A DNA stretch of 64,000 nucleotides from Lewinellaceae bacterium (GTDB lineage: Bacteria > Bacteroidota > Bacteroidia > Chitinophagales > Saprospiraceae): NCBI GenBank assembly GCA_020636355.1, contig JACJYB010000007.1, forward strand, positions 186,001-250,000. Reading direction: 5' to 3'. The notes under the pieces were generated by a model that worked only from the letters and a program-made list of their open reading frames with translations, did no database searches and was not told where the DNA came from. The position numbers and the translations under genes are program-made. Positions 51,276-59,763 of the stretch are shown here, one piece after another. Within the stretch, counting starts at the first letter, position 1. Each line of letters opens with the position of its first letter.

Positions 51276-51652
51276 AACCACAAAGGTTCCTCCGAGGCAC
51301 CTCCATCGGTATAGTCAATCAGGATTTCCGTCCCGGCCGGTATGGCTTTTATGCTTCTTATTTCGATCATTTCATTGTCCAGATCCATGATCACCTGAGC
51401 ATTCGGATCGCTGTGATGATTGTATAAAGAGCCATAGCCCAGAGCTATGCAGGCTGCTCCGTTCACAGCAGGCCATAAAAAGTAATAATCGTGCAAATGG
51501 GTTTCATGGATAGCAGCAACCTCCGAGGGCGGAATCACGATGAGCGGACAAAGTTCAATGGTATCTCCTTCCTGCAAGTCATGGGCGCAGAAAACTCCGC
51601 GGCCCTTTTTTGCGGTATCCTGGATGTAAAGTCCCGGTACGTGGAGCATCAT
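51263..51652 (-). CDS. SET domain-containing protein
   Basis: 129 residues, essentially a bare SET fold. The S-adenosylmethionine and active-site motifs of SET methyltransferases are visible: KGRGVFCAHDLQEGDTIE, GYGSLYNHHSDPNA (N-H-x-D/S near the pseudoknot) and AGTEILIDY. There are no pre- or post-SET zinc clusters. Bacterial SET proteins may methylate lysine on proteins, but the target is unknown. Its start overlaps the pth stop by 4 nt (ATGA), and the 3' end overlaps the GH3-coupled gene by 13 bp. Confidence 0.85.
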   Translation of the reverse strand: MMLHVPGLYIQDTAKKGRGVFCAHDLQEGDTIELCPLIVIPPSEVAAIHETHLHDYYFLWPAVNGAACIALGYGSLYNHHSDPNAQVIMDLDNEMIEIRSIKAIPAGTEILIDYTDGGASEEPLWFQEE

Positions 51653-52260
51653 CCGTTGTATTGACTCATGGTGCGGTCAGCTCCGATAGCAATAAATGAT
51701 TTGATGATATCAATTCCGAGCGTACGGATCTCCGGAAAGCCATCTTTTTCTTCATTGGACCACTCTCCGAGAACATAATCGATTTGCTGACCCCGGTTGA
51801 AATCATTACCGATCCCGATCCGCAGCCGGTTGTATTCGGTGGATTGAAGTTGTTCCTGAATACTTTTTAAGCCGTTATGGCCACCATCACTTCCCTTTTT
51901 TCTTAGACGCAACTGTCCGAATGGAAGCTGGATTTCATCGACAACCACTAGCAGATTTTCAAGGGGTATTTTTTCCTTGTCCAGCCAGTACCGGATGGCC
52001 TGACCACTGCGATTCATATAGGTATTGGGTTTGAGCAGCCATAATTTCCGGCCTTTAAAACTGGCCTGCGCCATCGCCCCATACCGGCCTTCCTGGAACG
52101 TAGCTCCCAGGTGTTCTGCCAGGGCTTCAACGACTAAAAAACCGGCATTGTGCCGCGTGTGGCGGTATTCATTACCTATGTTGCCAAGGCCAACGATCAA
52201 ATACTTCATGGTACGGTCTGTCTGTTCTTTCGGTTTAAACCACTTTGTTAACCACCCCAT
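51649..52260 (-). CDS. pth: Aminoacyl-tRNA hydrolase (peptidyl-tRNA hydrolase Pth)
   Basis: 203 residues. The catalytic fold is complete: KYLIVGLGNIGNEYRHTRHN with active-site His, then LLKPNTYMNRSGQAI and DEIQLPFGQLRLRKKGSDGGHNGL. An N-terminal extension of 17 residues (MGWLTKWFKPKEQTDRT) precedes the usual start; such extensions are common in Bacteroidota, and an inner ATG at 52209 remains possible. Releases tRNA from prematurely dropped peptidyl-tRNA. The SET-domain gene overlaps it by 4 nt downstream. Confidence 0.96.
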   Translation of the reverse strand: MGWLTKWFKPKEQTDRTMKYLIVGLGNIGNEYRHTRHNAGFLVVEALAEHLGATFQEGRYGAMAQASFKGRKLWLLKPNTYMNRSGQAIRYWLDKEKIPLENLLVVVDEIQLPFGQLRLRKKGSDGGHNGLKSIQEQLQSTEYNRLRIGIGNDFNRGQQIDYVLGEWSNEEKDGFPEIRTLGIDIIKSFIAIGADRTMSQYNG

Positions 52261-52626
52261 AGTCTCGATGATTCCAGGCCATAAAAGTAATTATTATGTT
52301 GGTTTGACATTCACCGTTCATTTGGTTGGCTTAAAAGAAGGCCTGATTTCTGAAATGGCCAACAGGAATAAACGGTTTCTTGATATTTCTAAACATTTAT
52401 TTTCTATGTATATATATCGATTCTATTTATAACAAACTAACTCCCAGGAATCGGGAAGCAAGGTTCGGTCTACAATTGCTGAAAACGAGGACTTTCAACA
52501 TATGGTGGCCTCCAGGCAGGGAGAGGGAAGCAGGGATATTTGTATCTTTAATCCCCTGCATTAGGCTCAATTCAAGCCGATTAGGGAATGAATTGAACGA
52601 GAAAATTTTCCTGAAACAGCAATTGC
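52261..52626. other. 366-bp intergenic region between pth and a TPR gene
   Basis: The only gap above 300 bp. It is divergent, so it should contain promoters for both genes, but no perfect TTTG-TAnnTTTG pair is seen; a weak -7-like TATCTTTA lies at 52543-52550 on the plus strand. There is an AT-rich stretch at about 52390-52435. No tRNA fold, no open reading frame of convincing length and no strong inverted repeat are visible. Confidence 0.6.
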
Positions 52627-53655
52627 ATGCAAGACTTGTTTTACAAATCCATCTTCCAGGGGTATCTCCAGTTCAGGAATGCCAAGAGTTACCAGAAGAT
52701 GCTGGATATGTACAACTACCGCGTAGAGAATTTCTATAAGAATGAACTTGCCCTCAAAGAATCTGCACATTTCGATGAAGAAAAGCTCAGCTACATTGTT
52801 CCGCGGACGGTCGTCCAGGTGACCAAAAAAGCCTGGCGCAATACAGTCGGCATCTTCGAATACCTGGCTGAATTTGCCATTTCAGGAAGCATCGGAGCCT
52901 GGATGGTTGATGAAGGGACGATCCTGGAAGCAGCAATGATCGAACCAGTGGGCGATAAAATTGCTGTGCAGGCCTTTTTAAGGGGCCGCGCACTAAGTGA
53001 CGAAGAAGGCTCCGAGAATGAAGCGATCAAAGCATTGACTGAAGCCATTGAAAAATTTGATAAGCATGCCCAGGCATATGAACGGAGAGGCTATGTCAAT
53101 ATGCGGTTGGGCAACTGGGAAGACGCCCATTATGATTTTTCCAAGAGCTTGAGGCTGGATGAAGGAAATTCTTATGCTTACATCGGCAGGGCTCATCTCT
53201 ACATGCAGAAAAAGCAATACAAAGAAGCAATTGCAGATTTAAGAATGGCTACAACGACGTCCATAGCGTTGCAACCAATCTATTGGACAGCAACCCGGAT
53301 GCGTGCCCAGTGTTACGCCCAAAGCAACCTGATCGATAAAGCACTTTTCGACTATAAACTGTTCGTAAACCGGGACTTCCCTCCGGATCATCCCAATTAC
53401 AAATGGTTGAAATATGCCTGTTTCCAGTATGCAAAATTACTCCACGAGCAAAACAAGAATGCGGAAGCATTGAAAGTGGTCGAAAAGGGTGAAAAATTGA
53501 AAAATGCACAACATCCGGTAGATGATGCAGAGTGGTATCTCCTGTCGGGAGAAATAAAAAAGGCGCTCGGCGTGGCGGGTTATGCCTCTGATTTTGAAAA
53601 AGCAGCCTCTGCCGGATCGAAACAGGCCAATGCTTTGTTAAGCACATTAAAATAA
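52627..53655 (+). CDS. TPR-repeat protein of unknown function
   Basis: 342 residues. About 80 residues at the N-terminus are of unknown type, followed by tetratricopeptide repeats (about 125-260; AYERRGYVNMRLGNWEDAHYD, AYIGRAHLYMQKKQYKEAIAD) and a helical tail with ALKVVEKGEKLKNAQ. No signal peptide, so cytoplasmic or peripheral. The ATG follows the 366-bp gap; the next gene on the same strand starts about 40 bp downstream with a TTG. No enzyme motif is seen. Confidence 0.78.
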   Translation: MQDLFYKSIFQGYLQFRNAKSYQKMLDMYNYRVENFYKNELALKESAHFDEEKLSYIVPRTVVQVTKKAWRNTVGIFEYLAEFAISGSIGAWMVDEGTILEAAMIEPVGDKIAVQAFLRGRALSDEEGSENEAIKALTEAIEKFDKHAQAYERRGYVNMRLGNWEDAHYDFSKSLRLDEGNSYAYIGRAHLYMQKKQYKEAIADLRMATTTSIALQPIYWTATRMRAQCYAQSNLIDKALFDYKLFVNRDFPPDHPNYKWLKYACFQYAKLLHEQNKNAEALKVVEKGEKLKNAQHPVDDAEWYLLSGEIKKALGVAGYASDFEKAASAGSKQANALLSTLK

Positions 53656-53695
53656 TAGCAAATCACGTTCTTGTACTTAAAGTAGTTTACAGACC

Positions 53696-55645
53696 TTGAC
53701 TGCAGGCCTATTTTCACATCGCGGGAGAGCACGCACGAAGACTGCACTACAGTTGCTGGCCTGGTGCTTTTGTCTGTGCCTGTCCTTGCCCGCATTTTCC
53801 CAGAATGGTTCAAAAATCAATAAGTGGATAGAACGAGGCAGGGACCTGATCAAAGCCCGGCAGTTTGAACAAGCAGAAACCATTTATCTGAAAATTATCC
53901 AGGAGGACACCCTCAACGGCCAGGCGTGGCTGGACCTGGGAGGTATATACCAGCAACTTGGCAAATACCCCGAAGCAATCGCCTCGATCCGCAAAGGCCT
54001 GGAACTGGAATATGACCCGCAACCACAGTATTACCTCGCCCTGGGAGACCTTTACTACCACGAACAGGAATTTGAAAAAGCCAAACAATCGGTGCAGGCA
54101 TTTCTGAAAAGTGGTGAAGGCCAGCCTCAGCAAATCCAGGCGGCTCAGGAAGAATTGCATCGACTGGAGTTGATCCTGGATGGTGAAAAGCTGACAAGTT
54201 CCGAGATGGAGCCGCTCCCGGACAATATCAACACCCCGTATCTGGAATACCTGCCCGCAATCACCGCATTTGATCGTTTGATTTTCACCAGGAGGGTCGG
54301 AGCCCGTGAATTGTTGCTGCAAAGTCAGTTTCAGGATACCGTTTGGTCAAATCCCCAGCCGGTGTTTTCCTGGAATACCCGCTATGACCTCGGCGGTTAC
54401 AGCATTACCCCGGGTGGAAACCGCATGGTGGTGACGGTTTGTTTTGACCCTTCCATGCACCGGAGCTGCGATCTTTTTCTACTGGATAAAACCTCGTCAG
54501 GATGGGATACGCCTCATTTGCTGATGGCTCCGGTAAATACCGAATTTTGGGAATCTCAGCCTTCCATTTCTTCCGATGGGCAAACCATTTATTTTAGCTC
54601 AAACCGACCTGGCGGACTAGGAGGCAGTGACATCTGGATGACGTTCTGGCAGGATTCATTCTGGAGCGCGCCGGTCAATCTGGGAGCCCCGGTGAATACA
54701 CCGGGTAATGAGGTGACACCTTTTATCCATGCGGATGACCAGACCCTGTATTTTGCTTCCGACGGCCTTTTCGGGTTAGGAGCCAAAGACCTATTTGTCA
54801 GCAGAAAAGACAGCACCGGAAACTGGTCGGAACCTAAAAATCTGGGCTACCCGGTTAATACCAAAGGGGATGACAGCGGATTGACCATCCAATTGGACGG
54901 AAAGTGGGCTTATCTGTCTACCGACCGGTTTACCAATTACCAAAACAAACAAGGACAACTTGATATTTACCGGTTTCATCCGGATCCTTCCTGGGCTCCT
55001 CAACCGATGACCTTCCTGCATGTTGCATTGTATTCTGCAGTCGACAGCACTCCGGTGTACGGGAATGTCGAGGTGTATCGACCAAATGGAGAAAAAGCAC
55101 CACGGATAGAACCCATTGACTCCACCCATGCCTGGTTCGCCTGCTTACCTGCTCATACGACTTTCGGGGTATATGCAAATGTCCCCAATTGGTTGCCATT
55201 CAGTGGCCATGTAGACCTGACCCCGCAACAAAATTTTTATGAACCGGTACAGTATGTCGTATACCTGCAACCGGTCCGGACGACAAACGAACTGGACACG
55301 CTAATTACTCCGGTCATCCTGCATAACATATTCTTTGCTACCGGTTCTGCGGAATTGCTGGATGGTTCCGCACAGGAACTGTCCCGATTAAAGGCATTTC
55401 TGCTCACAAACCCCGATATTCGCATCGAAATCCGGGGACATACTGACAACACCGGCTCTGATTCAATCAATATGGAATTGTCAAGCCTCCGGGCACAAGC
55501 GGTGTACAATTACCTGATCAATGAGGGTATCTCTTCTTCCCGTCTGGCCTTTCGTGGATACGGGGCTTCCAGGCCCATTGCTTCCAACGATACGGCGGAG
55601 GGAAGACAACAAAACCGCCGCACTGAATTTATTGTTTTGAAGTAA
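53696..55645 (+). CDS. TPR - PD40 propeller - OmpA envelope protein (PorE-like paralogue)
   Basis: 649 residues: a signal peptide (KTALQLLAWCFCLCLSLPAFS), TPR repeats (about 55-150), PD40 blades (about 180-420; IYFSSNRPGGLGGSDIW, LYFASDGLFGLGAKDLF), a carboxypeptidase-regulatory-like domain (about 430-520) and a C-terminal OmpA domain (about 535-649; IEIRGHTDNTGSDSINMELS, QQNRRTEFIVL). The only start codon between the preceding stop and the signal peptide is TTG (53696), a non-AUG start. It is a paralogue of the protein at 11410-13515, but lacks its SPOR-like end. rlmD follows after 4 bp. Confidence 0.87.
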   Translation: MTAGLFSHRGRARTKTALQLLAWCFCLCLSLPAFSQNGSKINKWIERGRDLIKARQFEQAETIYLKIIQEDTLNGQAWLDLGGIYQQLGKYPEAIASIRKGLELEYDPQPQYYLALGDLYYHEQEFEKAKQSVQAFLKSGEGQPQQIQAAQEELHRLELILDGEKLTSSEMEPLPDNINTPYLEYLPAITAFDRLIFTRRVGARELLLQSQFQDTVWSNPQPVFSWNTRYDLGGYSITPGGNRMVVTVCFDPSMHRSCDLFLLDKTSSGWDTPHLLMAPVNTEFWESQPSISSDGQTIYFSSNRPGGLGGSDIWMTFWQDSFWSAPVNLGAPVNTPGNEVTPFIHADDQTLYFASDGLFGLGAKDLFVSRKDSTGNWSEPKNLGYPVNTKGDDSGLTIQLDGKWAYLSTDRFTNYQNKQGQLDIYRFHPDPSWAPQPMTFLHVALYSAVDSTPVYGNVEVYRPNGEKAPRIEPIDSTHAWFACLPAHTTFGVYANVPNWLPFSGHVDLTPQQNFYEPVQYVVYLQPVRTTNELDTLITPVILHNIFFATGSAELLDGSAQELSRLKAFLLTNPDIRIEIRGHTDNTGSDSINMELSSLRAQAVYNYLINEGISSSRLAFRGYGASRPIASNDTAEGRQQNRRTEFIVLK

Positions 55646-55649
55646 AATT

Positions 55650-57059
55650 ATGGGCAGACCGGTTAAAATGCGGCAACAAGTTTCCATTGTTGACATTGCG
55701 GATGAAGGACGATGCATTGGTAAGACCCAGGAAGGTGAAATCCTTTTGGTTGAAGGGACATTACCGGGTGCAGTGGTTGACGTACAGATATTCCGTAAAC
55801 GGAAGGGGATGTCCATGGGTCGGGTGAGCAAAGAAATCAGTCCTTCGCCCTGGGAGGTAACGCCATTTTGTGAGCACTTTGGTCATTGTGGCGGGTGTAA
55901 ATGGCAACATTTGGATTATGCCCGTCAACTCGAATTCAAAGAAAGATCCGTTAAAGAGTCACTTCGCCGGATAGCTAAAATAGAAGATGCTCAGGTAAGA
56001 CCTATCCTGGGGTCAGAACACATGACCCATTTCAGGAATAAGCTGGAATATTCCTTTGCCCGTCATCGTTGGAAAACACCTGAAGAAATCCGATCCGGGG
56101 AAAAATTGGAATCCTTGGGTGCAGTAGGATTTCATCCGCCGGGATTTTACGATAAAGTCGTTGATATTAAGTGGTGTCACTTGCAGGATGAGCCCACCAA
56201 TGCCATTCGCAATGGTTTACGTGACCTGGCCCTCTTACATGGTTTAACGTTTTATGATTTTATCGCACATGAAGGGTTTTTAAGAGGTTTATTGATCCGG
56301 AAGGCAGCTTTTACTACCGATCTGATGGTGGCTGTGTTATTTGGTTCGGATAACCAGGATGCGATAAAACTGGTTTTGGATTACCTGATCCGGCAATTTC
56401 CGGAAATCACCTCTTGTCAATACGCCATCAATACCAAACGCAATGACGCCCTACACGATCTTGAGTTCATCACCTATTCGGGGTTGCCATACCTGCATGA
56501 ACGTTTGGGTGACCTGACCTACCGCATTGGTCCTAAATCCTTTTTTCAGACCAATTCGTACCAGGCATTGCATATGTTCGAGACCATCTCCGCATTGGCT
56601 GAGCTGGACGGTAGTGAAACGGTCTACGACCTTTATTGTGGCACCGGTAGTATCGGGCTTTTCCTCGCCGGCCAATGCAAGCATGTGGTTGGGATCGAGA
56701 TGATTCCGGAAGCCATTGAGGAGGCCAGAATGAACCAGGAGCTCAATCAGATTGACTCGGCAGATTTTTTTGCCGGAGATGTGAAGGATGTTCTTTCGGA
56801 TACTTTTGCAGAAAAGTACGGAAGACCGGATTTGATTATCGTTGATCCTCCGCGGGCAGGCCTGCACGATCAGGTGGTCCAGTTTCTTAATGCCATCAAA
56901 GCGCCTAAAGTGATTTATGTAAGCTGCAACCCGGCTACCCAGGCCCGTGATTTGGGTAAAATGAGCGAGGTCTATCGGGACATAGTTCACCAACCTATGG
57001 ATATGTTTCCACATACGCACCATATTGAAAATATTACCCTATTGACTTTAAAAGCATGA
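55650..57059 (+). CDS. rlmD: 23S rRNA (uracil-5-)-methyltransferase RlmD-type (RumA family)
   Basis: 469 residues: an N-terminal TRAM domain (about 1-65), an iron-sulphur cluster region with C-E-H-F-G-H-C-G-G-C (about 75-85), and a SAM-dependent methyltransferase domain with TRXG-like YDLYCGTGSIGLFLAG, DPPRAGLHDQ and catalytic Cys in VSCNPATQARDL. RlmD methylates U1939 of 23S rRNA at C5. It starts 4 bp after the OmpA-family gene and is followed by an unknown gene with a 4-nt overlap (ATGA). Confidence 0.95.
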   Translation: MGRPVKMRQQVSIVDIADEGRCIGKTQEGEILLVEGTLPGAVVDVQIFRKRKGMSMGRVSKEISPSPWEVTPFCEHFGHCGGCKWQHLDYARQLEFKERSVKESLRRIAKIEDAQVRPILGSEHMTHFRNKLEYSFARHRWKTPEEIRSGEKLESLGAVGFHPPGFYDKVVDIKWCHLQDEPTNAIRNGLRDLALLHGLTFYDFIAHEGFLRGLLIRKAAFTTDLMVAVLFGSDNQDAIKLVLDYLIRQFPEITSCQYAINTKRNDALHDLEFITYSGLPYLHERLGDLTYRIGPKSFFQTNSYQALHMFETISALAELDGSETVYDLYCGTGSIGLFLAGQCKHVVGIEMIPEAIEEARMNQELNQIDSADFFAGDVKDVLSDTFAEKYGRPDLIIVDPPRAGLHDQVVQFLNAIKAPKVIYVSCNPATQARDLGKMSEVYRDIVHQPMDMFPHTHHIENITLLTLKA

Positions 57060-57412
57060 AAGAAACCAAGAAATATAAGCAGATTCAGGAAGAGTTATCG
57101 CCCTTTCACACCATCATGGATCGAGCAGTAAATGCGGTACTGGAACAGGAGATCTCCAAATATCCCATTATGATCGTCTCGGTATCTGCCGTCGATCTGG
57201 GCATACCACTGATTGACCGCGAAGAATCGGGCGGCGCATTAAACATCCATGTCAGCACGTTGGAAGAGATGGTAACCAAGCAGGTGATCCAGATGGAAAA
57301 AGTTGATGCGTTTATCCAGGTTTACAAGGACCCGGAAAACCATATCTGTATTTTTTACATAGGACCTAATCAGGCTGAGTTTCTATTTTTACCATACAAA
57401 CACCAGGAATGA
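57056..57412 (+). CDS. Conserved small protein between rlmD and rfbA
   Basis: 118 residues, cytoplasmic, with a mixed alpha/beta pattern (YPIMIVSVSAVDLGIPLIDRE, AFIQVYKDPENHICIFYIG). I recognise no family. The ATG overlaps the rlmD stop by 4 nt and its own stop overlaps the rfbA start by 4 nt, so all three are coupled. No catalytic residues stand out. The link to the nucleotide-sugar enzyme or the methyltransferase is not evident. Confidence 0.75.
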   Translation: MKETKKYKQIQEELSPFHTIMDRAVNAVLEQEISKYPIMIVSVSAVDLGIPLIDREESGGALNIHVSTLEEMVTKQVIQMEKVDAFIQVYKDPENHICIFYIGPNQAEFLFLPYKHQE

Positions 57413-58278
57413 AAGGGATCATTTTAGCCGGAGGGTTGGGGACACGATTATATCCGCTGACGCTGGTTACGAGCAAACAACTACTGCCGGTTTACGATAA
57501 ACCCATGATCTATTATCCGCTATCTATTCTGATGATGGCAGGTATCCGCGAGATTCTGATCATTTCCACCCCGGAAGATTTACCAAATTTTCAACGACTC
57601 CTGAAAGACGGTGCTGATATCGGTTGCACGATTGCTTATCAGGAACAGTCAGTGCCGAATGGTTTGGCTCAGGCTTTTGTTTTAGGAGCTGATTTTATTG
57701 GCGAGGACAAGGTAGCGCTGATATTAGGAGACAATATCTTCTATGGAAATGGCATGGACAAATTGTTGCTTGGATGCCAGGATCCGGATGGCGGAATCGT
57801 ATTTGCCTACCAGGTCGCCGATCCGGAGCGCTACGGAGTAGTCGAATTCGACGCTCAGTTCAACGCCCTTTCTATCGAAGAAAAGCCGCAACATCCCAAG
57901 TCAAATTTCGCTGTGCCCGGATTGTATTTTTACGACAATTCGGTGATTGCTATTGCACGTAATCTTAAACCCAGCGCACGCGGCGAGTATGAGATTACCG
58001 ATGTGAACCGGGCCTATCTTCAGCAGGGAAAACTAAAGGTTGCCGTCATGGGCCGTGGATTTGCATGGCTGGATACCGGTACACACCATTCCTTGATGCA
58101 AGCTGGCCAGTTTATTCAGGTTATCGAGGAACGGCAAGGGCTTAAAATCGGGTGTATTGAAGAGATCGCCTACAACCGCGGATTTATTGATGCCCGGCAA
58201 TTACAGGTACTTGGAGAACGCTACCTGAAAAGCGGATATGGAGAATACCTGCTGAGGGTGCTCAATCGCAAATACTGA
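57409..58278 (+). CDS. rfbA: Glucose-1-phosphate thymidylyltransferase
   Basis: 289 residues, the usual length. The nucleotidyltransferase motif KGIILAGGLGTRLYPLT and substrate region SKQLLPVYDKPMIYYPLS are intact, with LILGDNIFYGNG in the middle and the conserved ARGEYEITDVNRAYL and GFAWLDTGTHHSLM. It makes dTDP-glucose, the first step to dTDP-rhamnose. rfbB, rfbC and rfbD are not in the window. Starts with an ATGA overlap of the upstream 118-residue gene. Confidence 0.97.
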   Translation: MKGIILAGGLGTRLYPLTLVTSKQLLPVYDKPMIYYPLSILMMAGIREILIISTPEDLPNFQRLLKDGADIGCTIAYQEQSVPNGLAQAFVLGADFIGEDKVALILGDNIFYGNGMDKLLLGCQDPDGGIVFAYQVADPERYGVVEFDAQFNALSIEEKPQHPKSNFAVPGLYFYDNSVIAIARNLKPSARGEYEITDVNRAYLQQGKLKVAVMGRGFAWLDTGTHHSLMQAGQFIQVIEERQGLKIGCIEEIAYNRGFIDARQLQVLGERYLKSGYGEYLLRVLNRKY

Positions 58279-58306
58279 TTGGTAGAGGAAAGGTAAAACT
58301 GCTATT

Positions 58307-58558
58307 TCATTTTCTGCTTTTCCACCATCCGACCGCATAGATCAGGATCACGGCACCCATAACGGAGGTGATCAGTGATCCGAGAAAACCATAGCCCCGG
58401 CCAAGAATTGGAACGATACTAAAGATAAATCCGCCGATCAAACCGCCGATGATGCCCACAATAATATTTCCTGCCAACCCAAAACCACGACCTTTGATGA
58501 GATATCCTGCCAGCCATCCCGCGACAGCTCCGACAATTAACGTGTACAGCAAATTCAT
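58307..58558 (-). CDS. GlsB/YeaQ/YmgE family membrane protein
   Basis: 83 residues with two or three transmembrane helices and the glycine-rich motif of the transglycosylase-associated/GlsB-YeaQ-YmgE family (LIVGAVAGWLAGYLIKGRGFG, NIIVGIIGGLIGGF). These small proteins are linked with stress responses in several bacteria. ATG 58558 is used; a TTG two codons upstream is in frame. Convergent with rfbA (28 bp apart), divergent from the flippase-like gene. Confidence 0.88.
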   Translation of the reverse strand: MNLLYTLIVGAVAGWLAGYLIKGRGFGLAGNIIVGIIGGLIGGFIFSIVPILGRGYGFLGSLITSVMGAVILIYAVGWWKSRK

Positions 58559-58644
58559 AGACAAAAATTAAGTTGTTTTAAAATCCGTAAGTTACCTGAA
58601 TTGATCATCCTATTTTTCTTCAACTTTGTGGAATAAATTACCTT

Positions 58645-59754
58645 TTGGAAGACCACGACCAAATTATCAAATCGGACGAAGAACATGAAGTACTACGCTC
58701 CATTCGTTCTTCCCGCATCGTATTGCCTATCCTGCTTGGTCTATTGGTTGTTGGTTATTTGTTTTGGCAGAAATTTAATCCGGAAGAATTTAAAAAAATT
58801 GACTGGAACCAGCACACCTTGTTCTGGATCGGTGTCGCAGCCCTGATCTTGGTTATCCGGCATCTGGCTTACGCCTGGCGACTCCATGCGCTGGCCGGAG
58901 GTGCTTTCAGCTGGATGAAGTCGATCGAGCTGATCTTTATCTGGGAATTCTCCAGTGCGGTCTCACCAACGAGCATTGGTGGATCAGCGGTAGCGTTATT
59001 CGTGCTCGCCCAGGAAAAGCTCAAGACGGCCAAAGTAACGGCAATTGTGCTGTATACCGTCGTGTTGGATACGGCCTTTTTCATTTTCACCCTGATCCTC
59101 CTGTACCTGTTGTTTGGTTCAAATATGATCCGGCCCAACCTTCACGGTTGGAGCGACCTTGACGGTTGGTTTTTTACTTTTTTAGCCTCTTATCTGTTTA
59201 TGGCTACCTATGGCTTCTTTTTCTTTTACGGACTATTTATTCGGCCGGATAAGACGGCCGTATTGTTGCGCTGGGTCACGAGATTCCGCTGGTTGCGAAG
59301 ATTCCGGAAAAAAGCGGCCGAACTGGGACGCGATTTTGTCGTCTCTTCCAAAGAATTGAAAAACCGGGGATGGTCTTTCCATCTCACTGCATTTGCCAGT
59401 ACTGCTATCGCCTGGTCCATGCGATTTCTGTTATTGAATGCCCTGATTATTGCGATTGTTCCCACCACGGACATGCACTTTATGGCTCAATTTGCGCTTT
59501 ATGCACGACTGGAAGCTATGTTTGTCATCATGGCTTTCAGCCCCACTCCGGGCGGTGCCGGCTTTGCTGAGTTTGTTTTCGGCGGATTTCTCAGTGATTA
59601 TGTGCCTCGCGGGATATCACTCATTGTTGCGTTGATCTGGCGAGCATTGGCGTATTATTCTTACTTGCTGGCGGGGGTGGTCATTATCCCGAACTGGATC
59701 CGGAAATTAATCAACCGGCGGCGGGTCGAAAAACTGGAGCAAGCAGACCGATAA
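58645..59754 (+). CDS. Lysylphosphatidylglycerol synthase TM-domain (UPF0104/flippase-like) membrane protein
   Basis: 369 residues with about eight transmembrane helices and the UPF0104 signature SPTSIGGSAVALFVL and FSPTPGGAGFAEFVFGG. The family includes the flippase domain of MprF and AglD-type proteins, but the catalytic synthase domain is absent here, so a lipid-translocation role is plausible and not shown. No in-frame ATG lies before the first helix; TTG 58645 is the only reasonable start, and it lies inside a weak -7-like TACCTTTT (58639-58646). Confidence 0.82.
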   Translation: MEDHDQIIKSDEEHEVLRSIRSSRIVLPILLGLLVVGYLFWQKFNPEEFKKIDWNQHTLFWIGVAALILVIRHLAYAWRLHALAGGAFSWMKSIELIFIWEFSSAVSPTSIGGSAVALFVLAQEKLKTAKVTAIVLYTVVLDTAFFIFTLILLYLLFGSNMIRPNLHGWSDLDGWFFTFLASYLFMATYGFFFFYGLFIRPDKTAVLLRWVTRFRWLRRFRKKAAELGRDFVVSSKELKNRGWSFHLTAFASTAIAWSMRFLLLNALIIAIVPTTDMHFMAQFALYARLEAMFVIMAFSPTPGGAGFAEFVFGGFLSDYVPRGISLIVALIWRALAYYSYLLAGVVIIPNWIRKLINRRRVEKLEQADR

Positions 59755-59763
59755 GTGATCAGG

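Noticed and set aside
52261..52626. A tRNA or small RNA in the only gap above 300 bp
   Set aside because: No T-arm GTTCGA-type motif, acceptor stem or strong terminator could be found; the segment looks like plain AT-rich divergent spacer.
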